Positions 1 to 9,395 are shown, counted from the first letter of the stretch. The stretch: DNA of 41,044 nucleotides from Pseudomonadota bacterium (GCA_027364845.1 DAHXOO010000022.1:1-41044), one strand, 5' to 3'. Notes: generated by a model not told the origin, from the sequence alone. Program-made: numbers and translations.

Positions 1-159
1 GTCTACGGTGAGGAGGTAATCCAGACCGACGCCACCCGCATGGAAATAACCCAGTCCGAAGATCGCGGATTCGTGCGGCAGGATTGGGCGCAGATGTTGC
101 CGCGTCCAGCCCTTGAACTCCTCGATGGTTCGGATGCAAGTGGGCTCAGACGGCAGCAT
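1..159 (-). CDS. LuxR-type transcriptional regulator, N-terminal part (cut by window edge)
   Basis: An open reading frame on the minus strand starts at an ATG at 157-159 and remains open to base 1, giving 53 residues. It begins MLPSEPTCIRTIEEFKGW and continues with a segment reading LRPILPHESAIFGLGY. A 'W..-L..LLPH(E/D)..I.G' segment is typical of the N-terminal sensor-like region of LuxR-family regulators of the EpsA type, which control exopolysaccharide or PEP-CTERM loci; that subtype is inference. The helix-turn-helix domain would lie beyond the left edge, so the assignment cannot be confirmed here. No strong ribosome-binding site precedes the ATG, and in-frame codons continue upstream, so the true start could lie further right. 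Confidence 0.4.
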   Translation of the reverse strand, partial: MLPSEPTCIRTIEEFKGWTRQHLRPILPHESAIFGLGYFHAGGVGLDYLLTVD

Positions 160-235
160 CGTGTATCGCCCGGCCACGGCACCCCGCAATCTGCCCGCGA
201 TCCGACCCGATCGCGCGAGACCCACTCCGATGGGT

Positions 236-257
236 GACGTCGGCTTTCGCCGACGTC
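236..257. repeat. perfect inverted repeat (9-bp arms, TTTC loop)
   Basis: GACGTCGGC at 236-244 pairs with GCCGACGTC at 249-257 around a 4-base loop. It lies about 80 bases upstream of the LuxR-type start at 159. No T-run follows on either strand, so it is not a standard terminator. It may be a leader hairpin or an operator. Confidence 0.45.
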
Positions 258-1371
258 GTGGCGTCCGAAGAACCTCTGCGAGATGGAAACTTGAAGAATA
301 CGTGCCAGCAACTCGCTCGCGCGATGTGCCGCTCTGGCCTACCCCCTGCTCTCGCCTCCGTATCCATGGCGAGCCCCTCCCTTTATGCTCGAAAATCGGG
401 TAGCCCTAATGTGTATTTCCGCAGGGCCTCGCCGTTTTCGCTTGCCTTATTTTCCTGATCGCGGCGGGATGTCTTTGCCTTTCCCCCCGTTCCGCGACCG
501 CTCCTCTTTCTGACGAAACGCTACTCTTCATTCGCGAGCGATGTCAAGAGCGGTAAACGCTGAGTCGTCGGGGGCGTTTTGAAGGCCGGAAAAGCCGCGT
601 TGCGAGGATACGTGAAGCGGCGTGCGTAGCGCCTTGATCAGTTGGGCGGATGCACCCTGCTGAACCTGCGTGCGGACACCGTCCGATCGGCTCGTTGAAT
701 CCCCGCACGGACGGGGACCGATACCGCCTGACTTTCCTGTCCGCCTATGCATGATCCGCTTGGTACGTCTTGCCTGCGCAGGATTTGCAGGGATGGATGC
801 CGGGATCCCGTTCCCGATCGAAAGTCAGGCCGCCGGCACACAAGCGCGCCCGCCCCAGCCACATCAAAAGCCGAAATCCCGCACGAAACCCAAGAATCAG
901 CACGTTTTTGACACCGTTTAGGCGCGGGGTCGAGCCGCCAAAAAACTTTTACGACCTCTACCTGCCACCTTCCGCCCCAAAGTCTCTTTCATCTTCGGGG
1001 GTGGTGGCAACTACCATGATCGTTAGGTTCACGAAATCTTGACCACCCCGAAGAACCGCCATGGAACTGTTCCTCCAACGTGCAAGTGCGTCTCGAATGC
1101 CATTCATGACTGCGTCGATCCTGACTGACACGAGTGTGCGGTGATCACGGTAGTATTCAATCCCCATTCCGGCTAACAGTGCGCTCCCCGCTGGGTCGCG
1201 TGCGTATGATGCTGCCGAAGTGAGGTCGAAAGAGACAAATCGACCGCGGACGCGCCGACGGTATCGCGTTCGCCGTACTGGTTTTGTCTCAGCCTATCTC
1301 ACCGAAATGGATATAACGATGTGTAGGAAGAAACAAAAACCGCCCGGAAACCCGCATGAATACAGGGTGAG
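258..1371. other. about 1.1 kb without a convincing gene
   Basis: No reading frame here looks like a conserved protein. The best candidate is a minus-strand frame from 1167 down to 958 (69 codons, MGIEYYRDHRTLVSVRID...). The frame stays open upstream to a stop near 1294, and the added residues (SFDLTSAASYARDPAGSALL) look plausibly protein-like, but no family is recognised and no ribosome-binding site was seen. It could be a small gene, a remnant or chance. The stretch 400-950 shows nothing recognisable on either strand. Confidence 0.4.
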
Positions 1372-1448
1372 TGGCGGAGTGGACGGGACTCGAACCCGCG
1401 ACCCCCGGCGTGACAGGCCGGTATTCTAACCAACTGAACTACCACTCC
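1372..1448 (-). tRNA. tRNA-Asp (GUC)
   Basis: A complete 77-base tRNA on the minus strand. The acceptor stem GGAGTGG pairs with CCACTCC, the anticodon loop reads CUGUCAC giving anticodon GUC, the T-loop GGTTCGAGTCC is present, and CCA is encoded. It is the last gene of the hupB/tRNA-Val/tRNA-Asp string, 23 bases after tRNA-Val. Confidence 0.97.
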
Positions 1449-1471
1449 AGGTCTTGTATTCCACGACATCA

Positions 1472-1547
1472 TGGTGGGTGCTGAGGGGTTCGAACCCCCG
1501 ACATTCGCCTTGTAAGGGCGACGCTCTACCAACTGAGCTAAGCACCC
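1472..1547 (-). tRNA. tRNA-Val (UAC)
   Basis: A complete 76-base tRNA on the minus strand. The acceptor stem GGGTGCT pairs with AGCACCC, the anticodon loop reads CUUACAA giving anticodon UAC, and CCA is encoded. Its mature 5' end is only 10 bases after the hupB stop codon, with no terminator between, so it is probably processed out of hupB read-through transcripts. Confidence 0.97.
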
Positions 1548-1557
1548 TAAAGGAGCG

Positions 1558-1830
1558 TTAGTTTACGGCATCCTTCAGGCCTTTACCAGCCTTGAACTTG
1601 GGGTTCTTCGACGCGGGGATGGCTATGGTGTCACCAGTACGCGGATTGCGACCAGTGCGTGCTGCGCGGTTGCTCACCGAAAACGTTCCGAACCCGACGA
1701 TCGTAACCTGATCCCCGCCCTTGAGCGCACCGGAGATCGAATCGAACACCGCATCTACCGCACGGGACGCAGAGGCCTTGTTGAGTTCTGTTGCTTCGAT
1801 GACTTTGTCGATAAGTTCGGCTTTATTCAT
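1558..1830 (-). CDS. hupB: DNA-binding protein HU-beta
   Basis: A small histone-like nucleoid protein of 90 residues, the normal length for HU. It starts [16 protein letters not shown], carries the hallmark VGFGTFSV segment and the DNA-binding arm with [12 protein letters not shown], and ends in the typical [15 protein letters not shown] binds and bends DNA without sequence specificity and dimerises; it is also a natural Lon substrate in E. coli. The ATG at 1828-1830 is preceded by a GGGGAAAGGAAA ribosome-binding region. The frame is open upstream to 1998, but that extension only translates the inserted hairpin DNA, so it was rejected. The gene follows lon as in other gammaproteobacteria, but 560 bases away. 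tRNA-Val begins 10 bases after its stop. Confidence 0.97.
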   Translation of the reverse strand: MNKAELIDKVIEATELNKASASRAVDAVFDSISGALKGGDQVTIVGFGTFSVSNRAARTGRNPRTGDTIAIPASKNPKFKAGKGLKDAVN

Positions 1831-1928
1831 TTTCCTTTCCCCTAGATGAATGCGCAAGAAGTGGTGGTGCAAGCTGCGGCATCGTCGCCGCCGGCGCACA
1901 AACCGCCGCCCCTGGATGCCATTTAGGG

Positions 1929-1967
1929 CATCCTCCCCAGCGTTCACAGCTGGGGATTCTCTACGGC
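1929..1967 (-). repeat. IS200/IS605 (tnpB)-type terminal hairpin, copy 1
   Basis: CCCCAGC at 1935-1941 and GCTGGGG at 1949-1955 form a perfect 7-bp stem with a 7-base loop, flanked by CATCCT and ATTCTCTACGG. Read on the minus strand it gives GAATCCCC-stem-GGGGAGGATG, the form of the right-end hairpin found after tnpB genes of IS200/IS605 elements, where it also forms the guide-RNA scaffold end. No tnpA or tnpB gene is present, so this is a solo end or part of a non-autonomous element. Confidence 0.5.
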
Positions 1968-2140
1968 ATCGCACGGATTCGCTTCCGCGGATCCCCACCA
2001 GACTGTGGCTTCAGATGCCGATCACGTCGATACGGCTCGGCGTTCGCGAATCGATGGCCAGGAGCCTAAAGGCCCGCTTCCCCGAATCGGATCAGCATCG
2101 CCGTTCGGAGCAACCGTTTATACAAGGCACTACCGGCAAA

Positions 2141-2177
2141 TTGACATCCTCCCTAGCCGGAAGGCCGGAGATCCCCA
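2141..2177 (-). repeat. IS200/IS605 (tnpB)-type terminal hairpin, copy 2 (imperfect)
   Basis: On the plus strand this reads TTGACATCCTCCC, an imperfect GCC-GGAA-GGC centred stem, then GAGATCCCC. On the minus strand it ends GGGAGGATGTCAA, the usual last bases of an IS605-type right end. It has the same orientation as copy 1, about 210 bases away. The stem is degraded compared with copy 1. Confidence 0.45.
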
Positions 2178-2390
2178 TGGCGCCGCACACGATATCTGCG
2201 CGAATTCGCCTCGGTTGATTCCTGTTGCCGGCAGCACAACGACACTGCCCGCTCGGCAGACTAAACCGCGCCCACCCTTAATTTTCCGTGCGATTTACAA
2301 TAACACATCGATAACCGTCGCGCTATCCTTCCACCCCGACGGCGGGGCGTGCCAAACGCCGGGTAAAGAAACGGCAGCTGCGCGTCAGCC

Positions 2391-4820
2391 TCAGTGCGTC
2401 GTCACAACCTTGACCACATCGGACTGGTCGTCCACCGCCTTCGACTGTTCACCGGATTCCGGCTCTTTGAGCGGTTCCGGCGGCCGTTCCAGCGCCGTCT
2501 CCAGCACCTGATCGATCCAGCGGTACGGACGGATATCGAGGCCTTCGCGGACATTCTTCGGAATATCGACCAGATCCTTGCGATTTTCCTCCGGAATCAA
2601 CACAATCTTGATGCCACCCCGGTGTGCGGCCAGCAGTTTCTCTTTCAGCCCTCCGATCGGCAGCACCTCGCCACGCAGCGTGATTTCTCCGGTCATGGCA
2701 ACATCGGCGCGTACCGGAATGCGGGTGAGCGCCGACACCATGGCGGTGCACATCGCAATTCCCGCACTAGGCCCATCCTTCGGCGTCGCACCTTCCGGCA
2801 CGTGCACGTGAAAGTCATGCTTCTGGTAGAAATCGACAGGTATACCGAGCGTGGCTGCACGGCTGCGCACGACGCTCATCGCCGCCTGGATCGATTCTTG
2901 CATGACATCCCCGAGCTTGCCGGTGATGGTCAGCTTACCCTTGCCTGGAACGATGATGCTTTCTATCGTCAGCAGTTCACCACCGACCTCGGTCCATGCC
3001 AAGCCCGTGACCTGCCCAACCTGATTGGTCTGTTCGGCCACGCCATAGCGGTACCGCCGCACACCCAGATATTTCTCCAGATTTTTCGCACCCACGGTGA
3101 TCTTGGCGCGCTTCTTCCCCAGCAGCAGCTCCTTCGCCACCTTGCGAAAGATCTTCGATATCTCGCGTTCGAGGCTGCGAACACCTGCCTCGCGCGTGTA
3201 GTAACGCACGATATCCCGCACTGCACTGTCTGAAACCGCAATCTCCGAGTCCTTCAGACCATTGTTCTTGCGCTGCTTGGGAACGAGGTAACGGGTCGCG
3301 ATATTAACCTTCTCATCCTCGGTGTAGCCCGCGAGGCGGATCACTTCCATGCGGTCGAGCAGCGGCGCCGGAATGTTCAGGCTGTTAGCGGTCGCCACGA
3401 ACATGACATCAGAGAGATCATAATCGACTTCGAGATAATGATCGCTGAAGGCATGATTCTGCTCTGGGTCAAGAACCTCCAGCAGCGCAGACGACGGATC
3501 GCCACGAAAATCCATCGACATCTTGTCCACTTCATCCAGCATGAACAGCGGATTTCGCACCTTTACCTTGGCCATGTTCTGCACGATCTTGCCCGGCAGC
3601 GACCCGATATAGGTCCTGCGGTGACCGCGGATCTCAGCCTCGTCACGCACTCCGCCGAGCGACATGCGCACGAACTTGCGGTTCGTCGCACGCGCTAGTG
3701 ACTGACCGAGCGAGGTCTTGCCGACTCCCGGCGGACCCACCAGGCACAGAATGGGGCCCTTGAGTTTGTTGACGCGCTGTTGTACAGCGAGGTACTCGAG
3801 GATTCGTTCTTTAACTTTATCCAGGCCGTAATGGTCGGCCTCGAGTATTTTCTCCGCAGCCACCAGGTCCTTGCGGATCTTGGTGCGTTTCTTCCAAGGC
3901 ACGCTCAGCAGCCAATCGATGTAATTGCGAACCACCGTGGCCTCAGCGGCCATTGGCGACATCATCTTCAGCTTGTTCAGCTCGGCCTGCGCCTTTTCGC
4001 GGGCTTCCTTCGTCATGCCCGCCTTCTCAATCTTCTGCGCCAACTCCTCGGCCTCATTGGGCGCCTCTTCAAGCTCGCCGAGCTCCTTCTGAATCGCCTT
4101 CATCTGCTCGTTCAGATAGTACTCGCGCTGACTTTTCTCCATCTGGCGTTTGACGCGTCCGCGGATGCGCTTCTCGACCTGCAGCAGGTCGATCTCTGTC
4201 TCCATCACGCCGAGAATATGCTCAAGGCGCTCTTGCACGCCCTGCATCTCGAGAATCTGCTGCTTTTCCTCGATCTTCAGGCTCAAGTGCGCGGCAATGG
4301 CGTCCGCTAGCCGGCCCGGATCGTCTATCCCGGCCAGCGAGGTGAGCAACTCCGGAGGAATCTTCATGTTGAGCTTCACATACTGGTCGAACTCGGCCAG
4401 TACGGAACGCATGAGCGCTTCGCCTTCCTTGTCCTCGACCGGCTGCGAGACGATCGTCATCACCTCTGCCGAGAAGTAATCTGTGGTCTCGACGAAGCCC
4501 TGGACCTTGGCGCGCTGCTCACCTTCGACAAGCACCTTGACCGTGCCGTCCGGCAGCTTCAGCAGCTGCAGAATGCTGGCAATCGTGCCTATCTCGTGGA
4601 TCTGTTCTGCCGTCGGATCGTCGTCCGAGGCACTTTTCTGCGCGACCAGCATGATCTGCTTGCCGGATTCCATCGCCTGCTCAAGCGCCTTGATGGACTT
4701 CTTGCGGCCGACGAACAACGGAATGACCATGTACGGAAAGACCACCACATCCCGCAACGGAAGTACCGGGAGTGTGATGACCGAACCGATGGCGGCCGGG
4801 GACTTAAGCTCCTGCGTCAT
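2391..4820 (-). CDS. lon: ATP-dependent Lon protease
   Basis: A cytoplasmic AAA+ serine protease that degrades misfolded and regulatory proteins. The 809-residue protein has the full LonA layout: N-terminal substrate-binding domain (about 10-200), coiled coil and helical region (to about 310), AAA+ module with Walker A GPPGVGKT at 362-369 and Walker B LDE at 428-430, and a C-terminal protease domain with the Ser685 (KDGPSAG) and Lys728 (GGLKEK) dyad. The last 40 residues are an acidic tail beyond the E. coli length (784). A GAGG ribosome-binding site lies 10 bases before the ATG. It sits 232 bases after clpX, and a sigma-32-like promoter in that gap suggests heat-shock control independent of clpPX. 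Confidence 0.98.
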   Translation of the reverse strand: MTQELKSPAAIGSVITLPVLPLRDVVVFPYMVIPLFVGRKKSIKALEQAMESGKQIMLVAQKSASDDDPTAEQIHEIGTIASILQLLKLPDGTVKVLVEGEQRAKVQGFVETTDYFSAEVMTIVSQPVEDKEGEALMRSVLAEFDQYVKLNMKIPPELLTSLAGIDDPGRLADAIAAHLSLKIEEKQQILEMQGVQERLEHILGVMETEIDLLQVEKRIRGRVKRQMEKSQREYYLNEQMKAIQKELGELEEAPNEAEELAQKIEKAGMTKEAREKAQAELNKLKMMSPMAAEATVVRNYIDWLLSVPWKKRTKIRKDLVAAEKILEADHYGLDKVKERILEYLAVQQRVNKLKGPILCLVGPPGVGKTSLGQSLARATNRKFVRMSLGGVRDEAEIRGHRRTYIGSLPGKIVQNMAKVKVRNPLFMLDEVDKMSMDFRGDPSSALLEVLDPEQNHAFSDHYLEVDYDLSDVMFVATANSLNIPAPLLDRMEVIRLAGYTEDEKVNIATRYLVPKQRKNNGLKDSEIAVSDSAVRDIVRYYTREAGVRSLEREISKIFRKVAKELLLGKKRAKITVGAKNLEKYLGVRRYRYGVAEQTNQVGQVTGLAWTEVGGELLTIESIIVPGKGKLTITGKLGDVMQESIQAAMSVVRSRAATLGIPVDFYQKHDFHVHVPEGATPKDGPSAGIAMCTAMVSALTRIPVRADVAMTGEITLRGEVLPIGGLKEKLLAAHRGGIKIVLIPEENRKDLVDIPKNVREGLDIRPYRWIDQVLETALERPPEPLKEPESGEQSKAVDDQSDVVKVVTTH

Positions 4821-4901
4821 AAACGAAATACCTCAGTTCTGGCGTTTCAGGCCCGCTGGCTGTCAGACTCGGCGGCTCTGTCTGGCAACCGCATAAGGAC
4901 A

Positions 4902-4929
4902 GTCTGGGGACATTCACAGGCGATTTCAA
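4902..4929 (-). promoter_or_regulatory. sigma-32-like heat-shock promoter of lon
   Basis: On the minus strand TTGAAA (4924-4929) is followed after 14 bases by CCCCAGAC (4902-4909). This fits the RpoH pattern CTTGAAA-N11-16-CCCCATNT. It lies about 80 bases upstream of the lon ATG, with no competing gene. The -10 half matches fully only in its CCCCA part. Confidence 0.6.
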
Positions 4930-5052
4930 TAGTGACGTCCGACCGCACCGACGCCGCATGCACCCCTGCGGCGCAACCGACACAATTAAAAAACCATCGC
5001 AAAGGCAAGGGAAAGGACGATGCTCCGGCAGGGGGCGCCGGCAGACCAGCGC

Positions 5053-6354
5053 TCAGGGGCGGGTCGATACGCGTTTGTGGCCCTGTTCCTCGTCGTCGGC
5101 ATAGATCACCAACGGCTTTGAACCTTCCTTGATCACTCCTTCTTCGACGACCACTTTCCTTACGTCGTCGACCGACGGCAGCTCGAACATCGTGTCGAGC
5201 AGGGCCGCTTCCAGGATCGACCGCAGCCCGCGTGCCCCGGTCTTACGTTCCATGGCTCGCCTGGCCACGGCGATAAGGGCATCGGTCCGCACCTCAAGCT
5301 CGACACCTTCGAGCTTGAGAAGTTTCTGGTACTGCTTGATCAGCGCGTTCTTGGGTTCAGTAAGGATCCGGATGAGCGCCTGCTCGTCCAGCTCGTCAAG
5401 GATGGCCACTACCGGGAGGCGTCCGACGAACTCCGGGATGAGACCATACTTGATCAGGTCCTCCGGCTCCACGGCACGCAACACATCGCCCATGGACCGG
5501 TTCAGCGACTTACTCTTGATATCCGCACCGAACCCGATGCCGCCCTTCTCGGAACGATCGCGGATTACTCGGTCCAAGCCGGAAAACGCGCCGCCGCATA
5601 TGAACAGGATGTTGCGCGTGTCGACCTGCAGGAACTCCTGCTGTGGATGCTTGCGCCCACCCTGGGGCGGCACTGACGCGATCGTTCCCTCGATCAGCTT
5701 GAGCAACGCCTGCTGCACACCCTCTCCCGACACATCGCGGGTGATCGACGGGTTATCGGACTTGCGCGAAATCTTGTCGATCTCGTCGATGTACACGATC
5801 CCCTTCTGCGCCTTTTCGACGTCATAATCGCACTTCTGCAACAGCTTCTGAATGATGTTCTCGACGTCCTCGCCCACGTAACCCGCCTCGGTCAAGGTGG
5901 TCGCGTCGGCAATCGTGAATGGCACATTCAAAAGGCGCGCCAGCGTCTCAGCCAGCAGCGTCTTGCCCGAGCCGGTCGGCCCGATCATGAGGATATTGCT
6001 TTTCGACAGCTCGACATCCCCGATATTGCCTTCGTGCTCGATGCGCTTGTAGTGGTTGTACACCGCCACCGACAGCACCTTCTTGGCATTCGGCTGCCCA
6101 ATCACATATTCGTCAAGGATCTGGCATATCTCCTTCGGGGTGGGAAATTTGTTCTTCGCGGCTGCGGTGCTGGATTCTTCCTGAACCTCCTCGCGGATGA
6201 TGTCGTTGCACAACTCGACGCATTCGTCGCAGACGAACACAGACGGCCCGGCAATGAGCTTTCGCACCTCGTGCTGGCTTTTGCCGCAGAACGAGCAATA
6301 CAAGAGCTTTTCGCCCTTCCCGTTACCCCGGTCGTTATGGTTGTCGTCAGCCAT
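5053..6354 (-). CDS. clpX: ATP-dependent Clp protease ATP-binding subunit ClpX
   Basis: The AAA+ unfoldase that recognises tagged substrates and feeds them into ClpP. The 433-residue protein starts [12 protein letters not shown]4 zinc-binding domain has Cys20, Cys23, Cys42 and Cys45. Walker A GPTGSGKT is at 125-132, the GYVGE pore loop at 158-162, and Walker B IDE at 189-191. The IGF loop that docks on ClpP is visible as GGIGFGAD near residue 280. A GAGG ribosome-binding site lies 5 bases before the ATG. It follows clpP by 101 bases in the standard clpP-clpX order and is of normal length. After the stop codon there is only a weak hairpin with a T-run, so partial read-through to lon is possible. 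Confidence 0.98.
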   Translation of the reverse strand: MADDNHNDRGNGKGEKLLYCSFCGKSQHEVRKLIAGPSVFVCDECVELCNDIIREEVQEESSTAAAKNKFPTPKEICQILDEYVIGQPNAKKVLSVAVYNHYKRIEHEGNIGDVELSKSNILMIGPTGSGKTLLAETLARLLNVPFTIADATTLTEAGYVGEDVENIIQKLLQKCDYDVEKAQKGIVYIDEIDKISRKSDNPSITRDVSGEGVQQALLKLIEGTIASVPPQGGRKHPQQEFLQVDTRNILFICGGAFSGLDRVIRDRSEKGGIGFGADIKSKSLNRSMGDVLRAVEPEDLIKYGLIPEFVGRLPVVAILDELDEQALIRILTEPKNALIKQYQKLLKLEGVELEVRTDALIAVARRAMERKTGARGLRSILEAALLDTMFELPSVDDVRKVVVEEGVIKEGSKPLVIYADDEEQGHKRVSTRP

Positions 6355-6455
6355 CTCAGCCTCGCTCTAGCCTTGGAGGGTTACCCACAAAAATGCACGC
6401 TTGCGCCGCCAATTGCAAGTCTCACCGTCCTTTTTACTTATATAGCATAACTCGT

Positions 6456-7091
6456 TTAGCCGCGCTTTTCGATCACCGAATCGACCAGGCCATAGGCAAC
6501 CGCCTCCGGACCGTCCATGAAGTTGTCACGTTCGGTATCCTGCTCAATCTTAGGGAAATTTTGCCCGGTATGCTGGGCCAGAATATGGTTAAGGCGCTCG
6601 CGCACGCGCAGGATCTCGCGGGCATGAATGTCGATGTCGGTGGCTTGCCCCTGGAAACCGCCCAGAGGCTGGTGGATCATCATGCGTGCATGCGGCAGGC
6701 AGAAACGCTTGCCTTTGGCGCCACCCGCCAGCAACAGCGCACCCATGCTGGCCGCCTGACCGATGCAGACAGTGCTGACATCCGGCTTGATGAACTGCAT
6801 CGTATCGTAGATGGCCAGCCCGGCGTTGACCGCCCCACCCGGGGAATTGATATAAAGGTTGATGTCCTTATCCGGATTCTCCGACTCCAGAAAGAGCAGC
6901 TGCGCCACCACCAGATTCGCCATGTGGTCCTCGATCGGACCAACGAGAAATACGAGACGCTCCTTGAGCATGCGCGAATAGATATCGTAAGCACGCTCGC
7001 CGCGACCTGTAGACTCGATCACCATCGGAATCAAACCCAGACTGCGAGTTTCCAGTGCGCCCGGGTTACGATTGAAATCATTCATGCTCAT
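6456..7091 (-). CDS. clpP: ATP-dependent Clp protease proteolytic subunit ClpP
   Basis: The serine protease that forms the two-ring degradation chamber partnered by ClpX. The catalytic triad is Ser115 ([10 protein letters not shown]), His140 (MMIHQPLGG) and Asp189 (TERDNF), with the spacing known from E. coli ClpP. The length is 211 residues with this start. The frame is open four codons further to a TTG, but the ATG at 7091 was chosen because a GGAGG sequence lies 5 bases before it; a second ATG two codons later is also possible. The first residues are likely a short propeptide removed by self-cleavage, as in E. coli. It begins 21 bases after the tig stop, so tig and clpP are probably co-transcribed. 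Confidence 0.97.
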   Translation of the reverse strand: MSMNDFNRNPGALETRSLGLIPMVIESTGRGERAYDIYSRMLKERLVFLVGPIEDHMANLVVAQLLFLESENPDKDINLYINSPGGAVNAGLAIYDTMQFIKPDVSTVCIGQAASMGALLLAGGAKGKRFCLPHARMMIHQPLGGFQGQATDIDIHAREILRVRERLNHILAQHTGQNFPKIEQDTERDNFMDGPEAVAYGLVDSVIEKRG

Positions 7092-7112
7092 GCCTGCCTC
7101 CAACTCAAAACT

Positions 7113-8438
7113 CTACTTGCCCTCTCGCCGACCGGGGCTCGTACGCTCGACCAGTTCGTCAAAAGACACGGAACTGTCCATAATGTCAGCCGCTTCCAGC
7201 AGGACGGCGCCGACCTGCTCCTCAAGAACCAGGGATTCGATCTGTGAAAGACGCCCCGGTTCCGCATAATGCCACTCAATAAACTCCTGCGGCGACTCGT
7301 AGCCACCGGCCAGATGTTCGACGCGCGCCCTTACCTTCGCCGGATCTGCAACGAGCCCGCGCGACTTGACGATTTCTGCCAGGATCAGGCCCAGCGCCAC
7401 GCGACGTCGTGCCTCGTCGGCATACTGCGACCGATCTCGCGACGCCTTGGTCCGCGCGAAGCCCTGCGCCTCGAGATTGTCCGCGGCGAGCTCGATCAGC
7501 CGGTCGATTTCTGCCTCGTACAGGGCAATCGGCACCTCCAGGTCATTCTGCTGAAGCAATAATTCGAACACCTGGTCGCGGACCCGGACACGGACCTGGT
7601 CACGCAGCTCACGCTCCAGGTTGGCCCGTATCTCCGCCCGCAGGGTCTCAAGGCTGCCGTCCTGAATCCCGAACTCACGTACGAACGTGGCATCGACGTC
7701 GGGCAGCACAGACTCGTTCACTTCCTTGACCTGCACCTCGAATTCGACGCTCTGCCCAGCAAGCGCGGGGTCACGATAATCCGCCGGGAACCGCACTGCT
7801 GCCGTACGGGTTTCGCCAGGAAGGGCTCCGACAAGGCTCTCCTCGAAACCGTCCACCAGACTCCTGCTGCCCAGGACCAGCGCGAAATCACTGGCGCGAC
7901 CGCCTTCGAACGGCTGACCGTTCATCCGTCCCACGAAATCGATCACGAGTCGGTCACCGCTGCGGGCAGCACGTTGCACTGCAGTCCACGTCACCCGCTG
8001 CTTGCGCAGTGATTCAATCGTGCGATCGACGTCCTCTTCAAGGATGCTGCTTACCGGACGCTCTATCCGGCAACCGACGATATCCAGCTTGCGCACGTCA
8101 GGGTAGATCTCAAACACCACGGTGTACTGCAAATCCTGGCCACGCGCGATCAAGCGTGATTCAACGGTCGGTCCGCCGGCCGGCTTCAGGCCCTGCCCGA
8201 CAACGGCCTCGTAGAAGCTCGATTGAATGAGATCACCGGCAACTTCCTCCATGATCTTGCCTGCATAATGCGCCTCCACGAGCTTCATGGGGGCTTTGCC
8301 GGGACGGAACCCCGGAAACCGGGACGTTCGCAAAACACGCTGCAGGCGGGCGGACACCTCGCGCTCAAGCCGCTCCGCTGGGAGCGCGACAGTCATCCTC
8401 CGACCCAACCTACCGGTGGCTTCAACGGATACTTGCAT
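7113..8438 (-). CDS. tig: trigger factor (ribosome-associated chaperone)
   Basis: A peptidyl-prolyl isomerase and chaperone that binds nascent chains at the ribosome exit tunnel. The 441-residue protein (E. coli 432) has the N-terminal ribosome-docking loop GFRPGK at 43-48, a central FKBP-like domain (about 155-245, with GDRLVIDFVGRMNG) and a helical C-terminal chaperone domain. The ATG at 8438 is used; the preceding codon is a TTG that would add one residue. An AGGG sequence lies 7 bases upstream. The central domain keeps the FKBP fold pattern but is divergent, so isomerase activity cannot be judged. It is the first protein gene after the tRNA cluster and leads into clpP. Confidence 0.97.
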   Translation of the reverse strand: MQVSVEATGRLGRRMTVALPAERLEREVSARLQRVLRTSRFPGFRPGKAPMKLVEAHYAGKIMEEVAGDLIQSSFYEAVVGQGLKPAGGPTVESRLIARGQDLQYTVVFEIYPDVRKLDIVGCRIERPVSSILEEDVDRTIESLRKQRVTWTAVQRAARSGDRLVIDFVGRMNGQPFEGGRASDFALVLGSRSLVDGFEESLVGALPGETRTAAVRFPADYRDPALAGQSVEFEVQVKEVNESVLPDVDATFVREFGIQDGSLETLRAEIRANLERELRDQVRVRVRDQVFELLLQQNDLEVPIALYEAEIDRLIELAADNLEAQGFARTKASRDRSQYADEARRRVALGLILAEIVKSRGLVADPAKVRARVEHLAGGYESPQEFIEWHYAEPGRLSQIESLVLEEQVGAVLLEAADIMDSSVSFDELVERTSPGRREGK

Positions 8439-8561
8439 CAAGAAACCCTATTCAGGAATAGACCAATTTGACCAGTCATAAACAAATCAGACCGTAACCA
8501 ATGCATCATACCGTGTAGCAGGCGGGAGGCCAAGGACAGCAGGCCTGTGAACGAGAGAGAA

Positions 8562-8646
8562 TGGTGCGAATGGGGAGACTCGAACTCCCACGGGTTGCCC
8601 CACTGGAACCTAAATCCAGCGCGTCTACCAGTTCCGCCACATTCGC
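8562..8646 (-). tRNA. tRNA-Leu (UAG)
   Basis: An 85-base class II tRNA with a long variable arm. The acceptor stem GCGAATG pairs with CATTCGC, the anticodon loop reads UUUAGGU giving UAG, and CCA is encoded. It is the last of the five tRNAs upstream of tig. Confidence 0.96.
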
Positions 8647-8761
8647 AAACCGGGGCATGCTGGCCGTTTCCGCGCCGCCCTCTCCTCAGATTCCAGACCC
8701 CGCAGCAAAGGGCCAAGCGGATGAGCAAAGGCTCGGTGTCCGCGACACCGAGCCTAGCGGA

Positions 8762-8837
8762 TGGTGGGCCGTGTAGGAGTCGAACCTACGACCTAGAGAT
8801 TAAGAGTCTCCAGCTCTACCAACTGAGCTAACGGCCC
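8762..8837 (-). tRNA. tRNA-Lys (CUU)
   Basis: A 76-base tRNA. The acceptor stem GGGCCGT pairs with ACGGCCC, the anticodon loop reads CUCUUAA giving anticodon CUU, which reads AAG only, and CCA is encoded. E. coli has only UUU lysine tRNAs, so a UUU gene should exist elsewhere in this genome. Confidence 0.96.
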
Positions 8838-8862
8838 GCAAACTGCCTGATACAGACAAAAC

Positions 8863-8940
8863 TGGGGTGAGCGATGGGATTCGAACCCACGACAACCGGA
8901 ATCACAATCCGGGACTCTGACCAGCTGAGCTACGCTCACC
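8863..8940 (-). tRNA. tRNA-His (GUG)
   Basis: A 78-base gene including the histidine-specific extra 5' G (G-1) opposite C73. The anticodon loop UUGUGAU gives GUG, the T-arm is GGGTTCGAATCCC, and CCA is encoded. Confidence 0.96.
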
Positions 8941-9024
8941 GTAAACCTGGGTCGAGAAAGGCCATCGGACATTTCAGCCTCGCCTTTCGGCGCCTCCCCG
9001 ACCGTTCCAGCCGGACAAAAAAAA

Positions 9025-9101
9025 TGGTGCGCCCGACAGGAATCGAACCTGTAACCCCCAGCTTAGAAGGCTGGTGCTCTATCCGGTTGAGCTACGGGCG
9101 C
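9025..9101 (-). tRNA. tRNA-Arg (UCU)
   Basis: A 77-base tRNA. The acceptor stem GCGCCCG pairs with CGGGCGC, the anticodon loop reads CUUCUAA giving UCU (AGA/AGG codons), and CCA is encoded. It is the equivalent of argX in the argX-hisR-leuT-proM type cluster of enterics. Confidence 0.96.
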
Positions 9102-9170
9102 GTGCTCAGTCAGAGCAACGGGCACAAGCTCAACCCCGGCATCCCCGTGGCCCCTGTCGACATTAATAAA

Positions 9171-9247
<77 letters not shown>

Positions 9248-9366
9248 ACGACCACGGTTCATCTCGGAAAGCGTCGCGCGACCCCACAGCACCCGGGCCC
9301 GCCGTCGGCCAGGAGCCTTGAACCCCAAGCTCGGAAAGGCAAGCCCGGCGCCGCGCAAGGGCGCAA

Positions 9367-9395
9367 AATATACGCGCTGCCTCCACTACGGTCAA
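9367..9395 (-). promoter_or_regulatory. sigma-70 promoter of the tRNA cluster
   Basis: On the minus strand TTGACC (9390-9395), a 17-base spacer and TATATT (9367-9372) give a near-consensus promoter. A GC-rich stretch (TTGCGCCC) follows the -10, as in stringently controlled stable-RNA promoters. It is placed to transcribe tRNA-Pro onward and is divergent from folD. Confidence 0.65.

Larger units (their letters stand above)
1831..2390. other. 560-base lon-hupB intergenic region
   Basis: This spacer is unusually long for the lon-hupB pair. It holds two IS200/IS605-type terminal hairpins (about 1929-1967 and 2141-2177) and must contain the hupB promoter, which could not be placed with confidence. 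Frames that are open here on the plus strand (from 1850 and from 2005) have no protein-like features and run antisense into lon. Confidence 0.5.

Noticed and set aside
1831-1998. N-terminal extension of HU-beta to an upstream ATG at 1998
   Set aside because: HU proteins start at MNKAEL with a good ribosome-binding site at 1830; the extension translates the IS605-type hairpin.
2394-3233. A 279-codon open frame antisense to lon
   Set aside because: Composition is that of a GC-biased shadow; lon is certain and no ribosome-binding site or family features are present.
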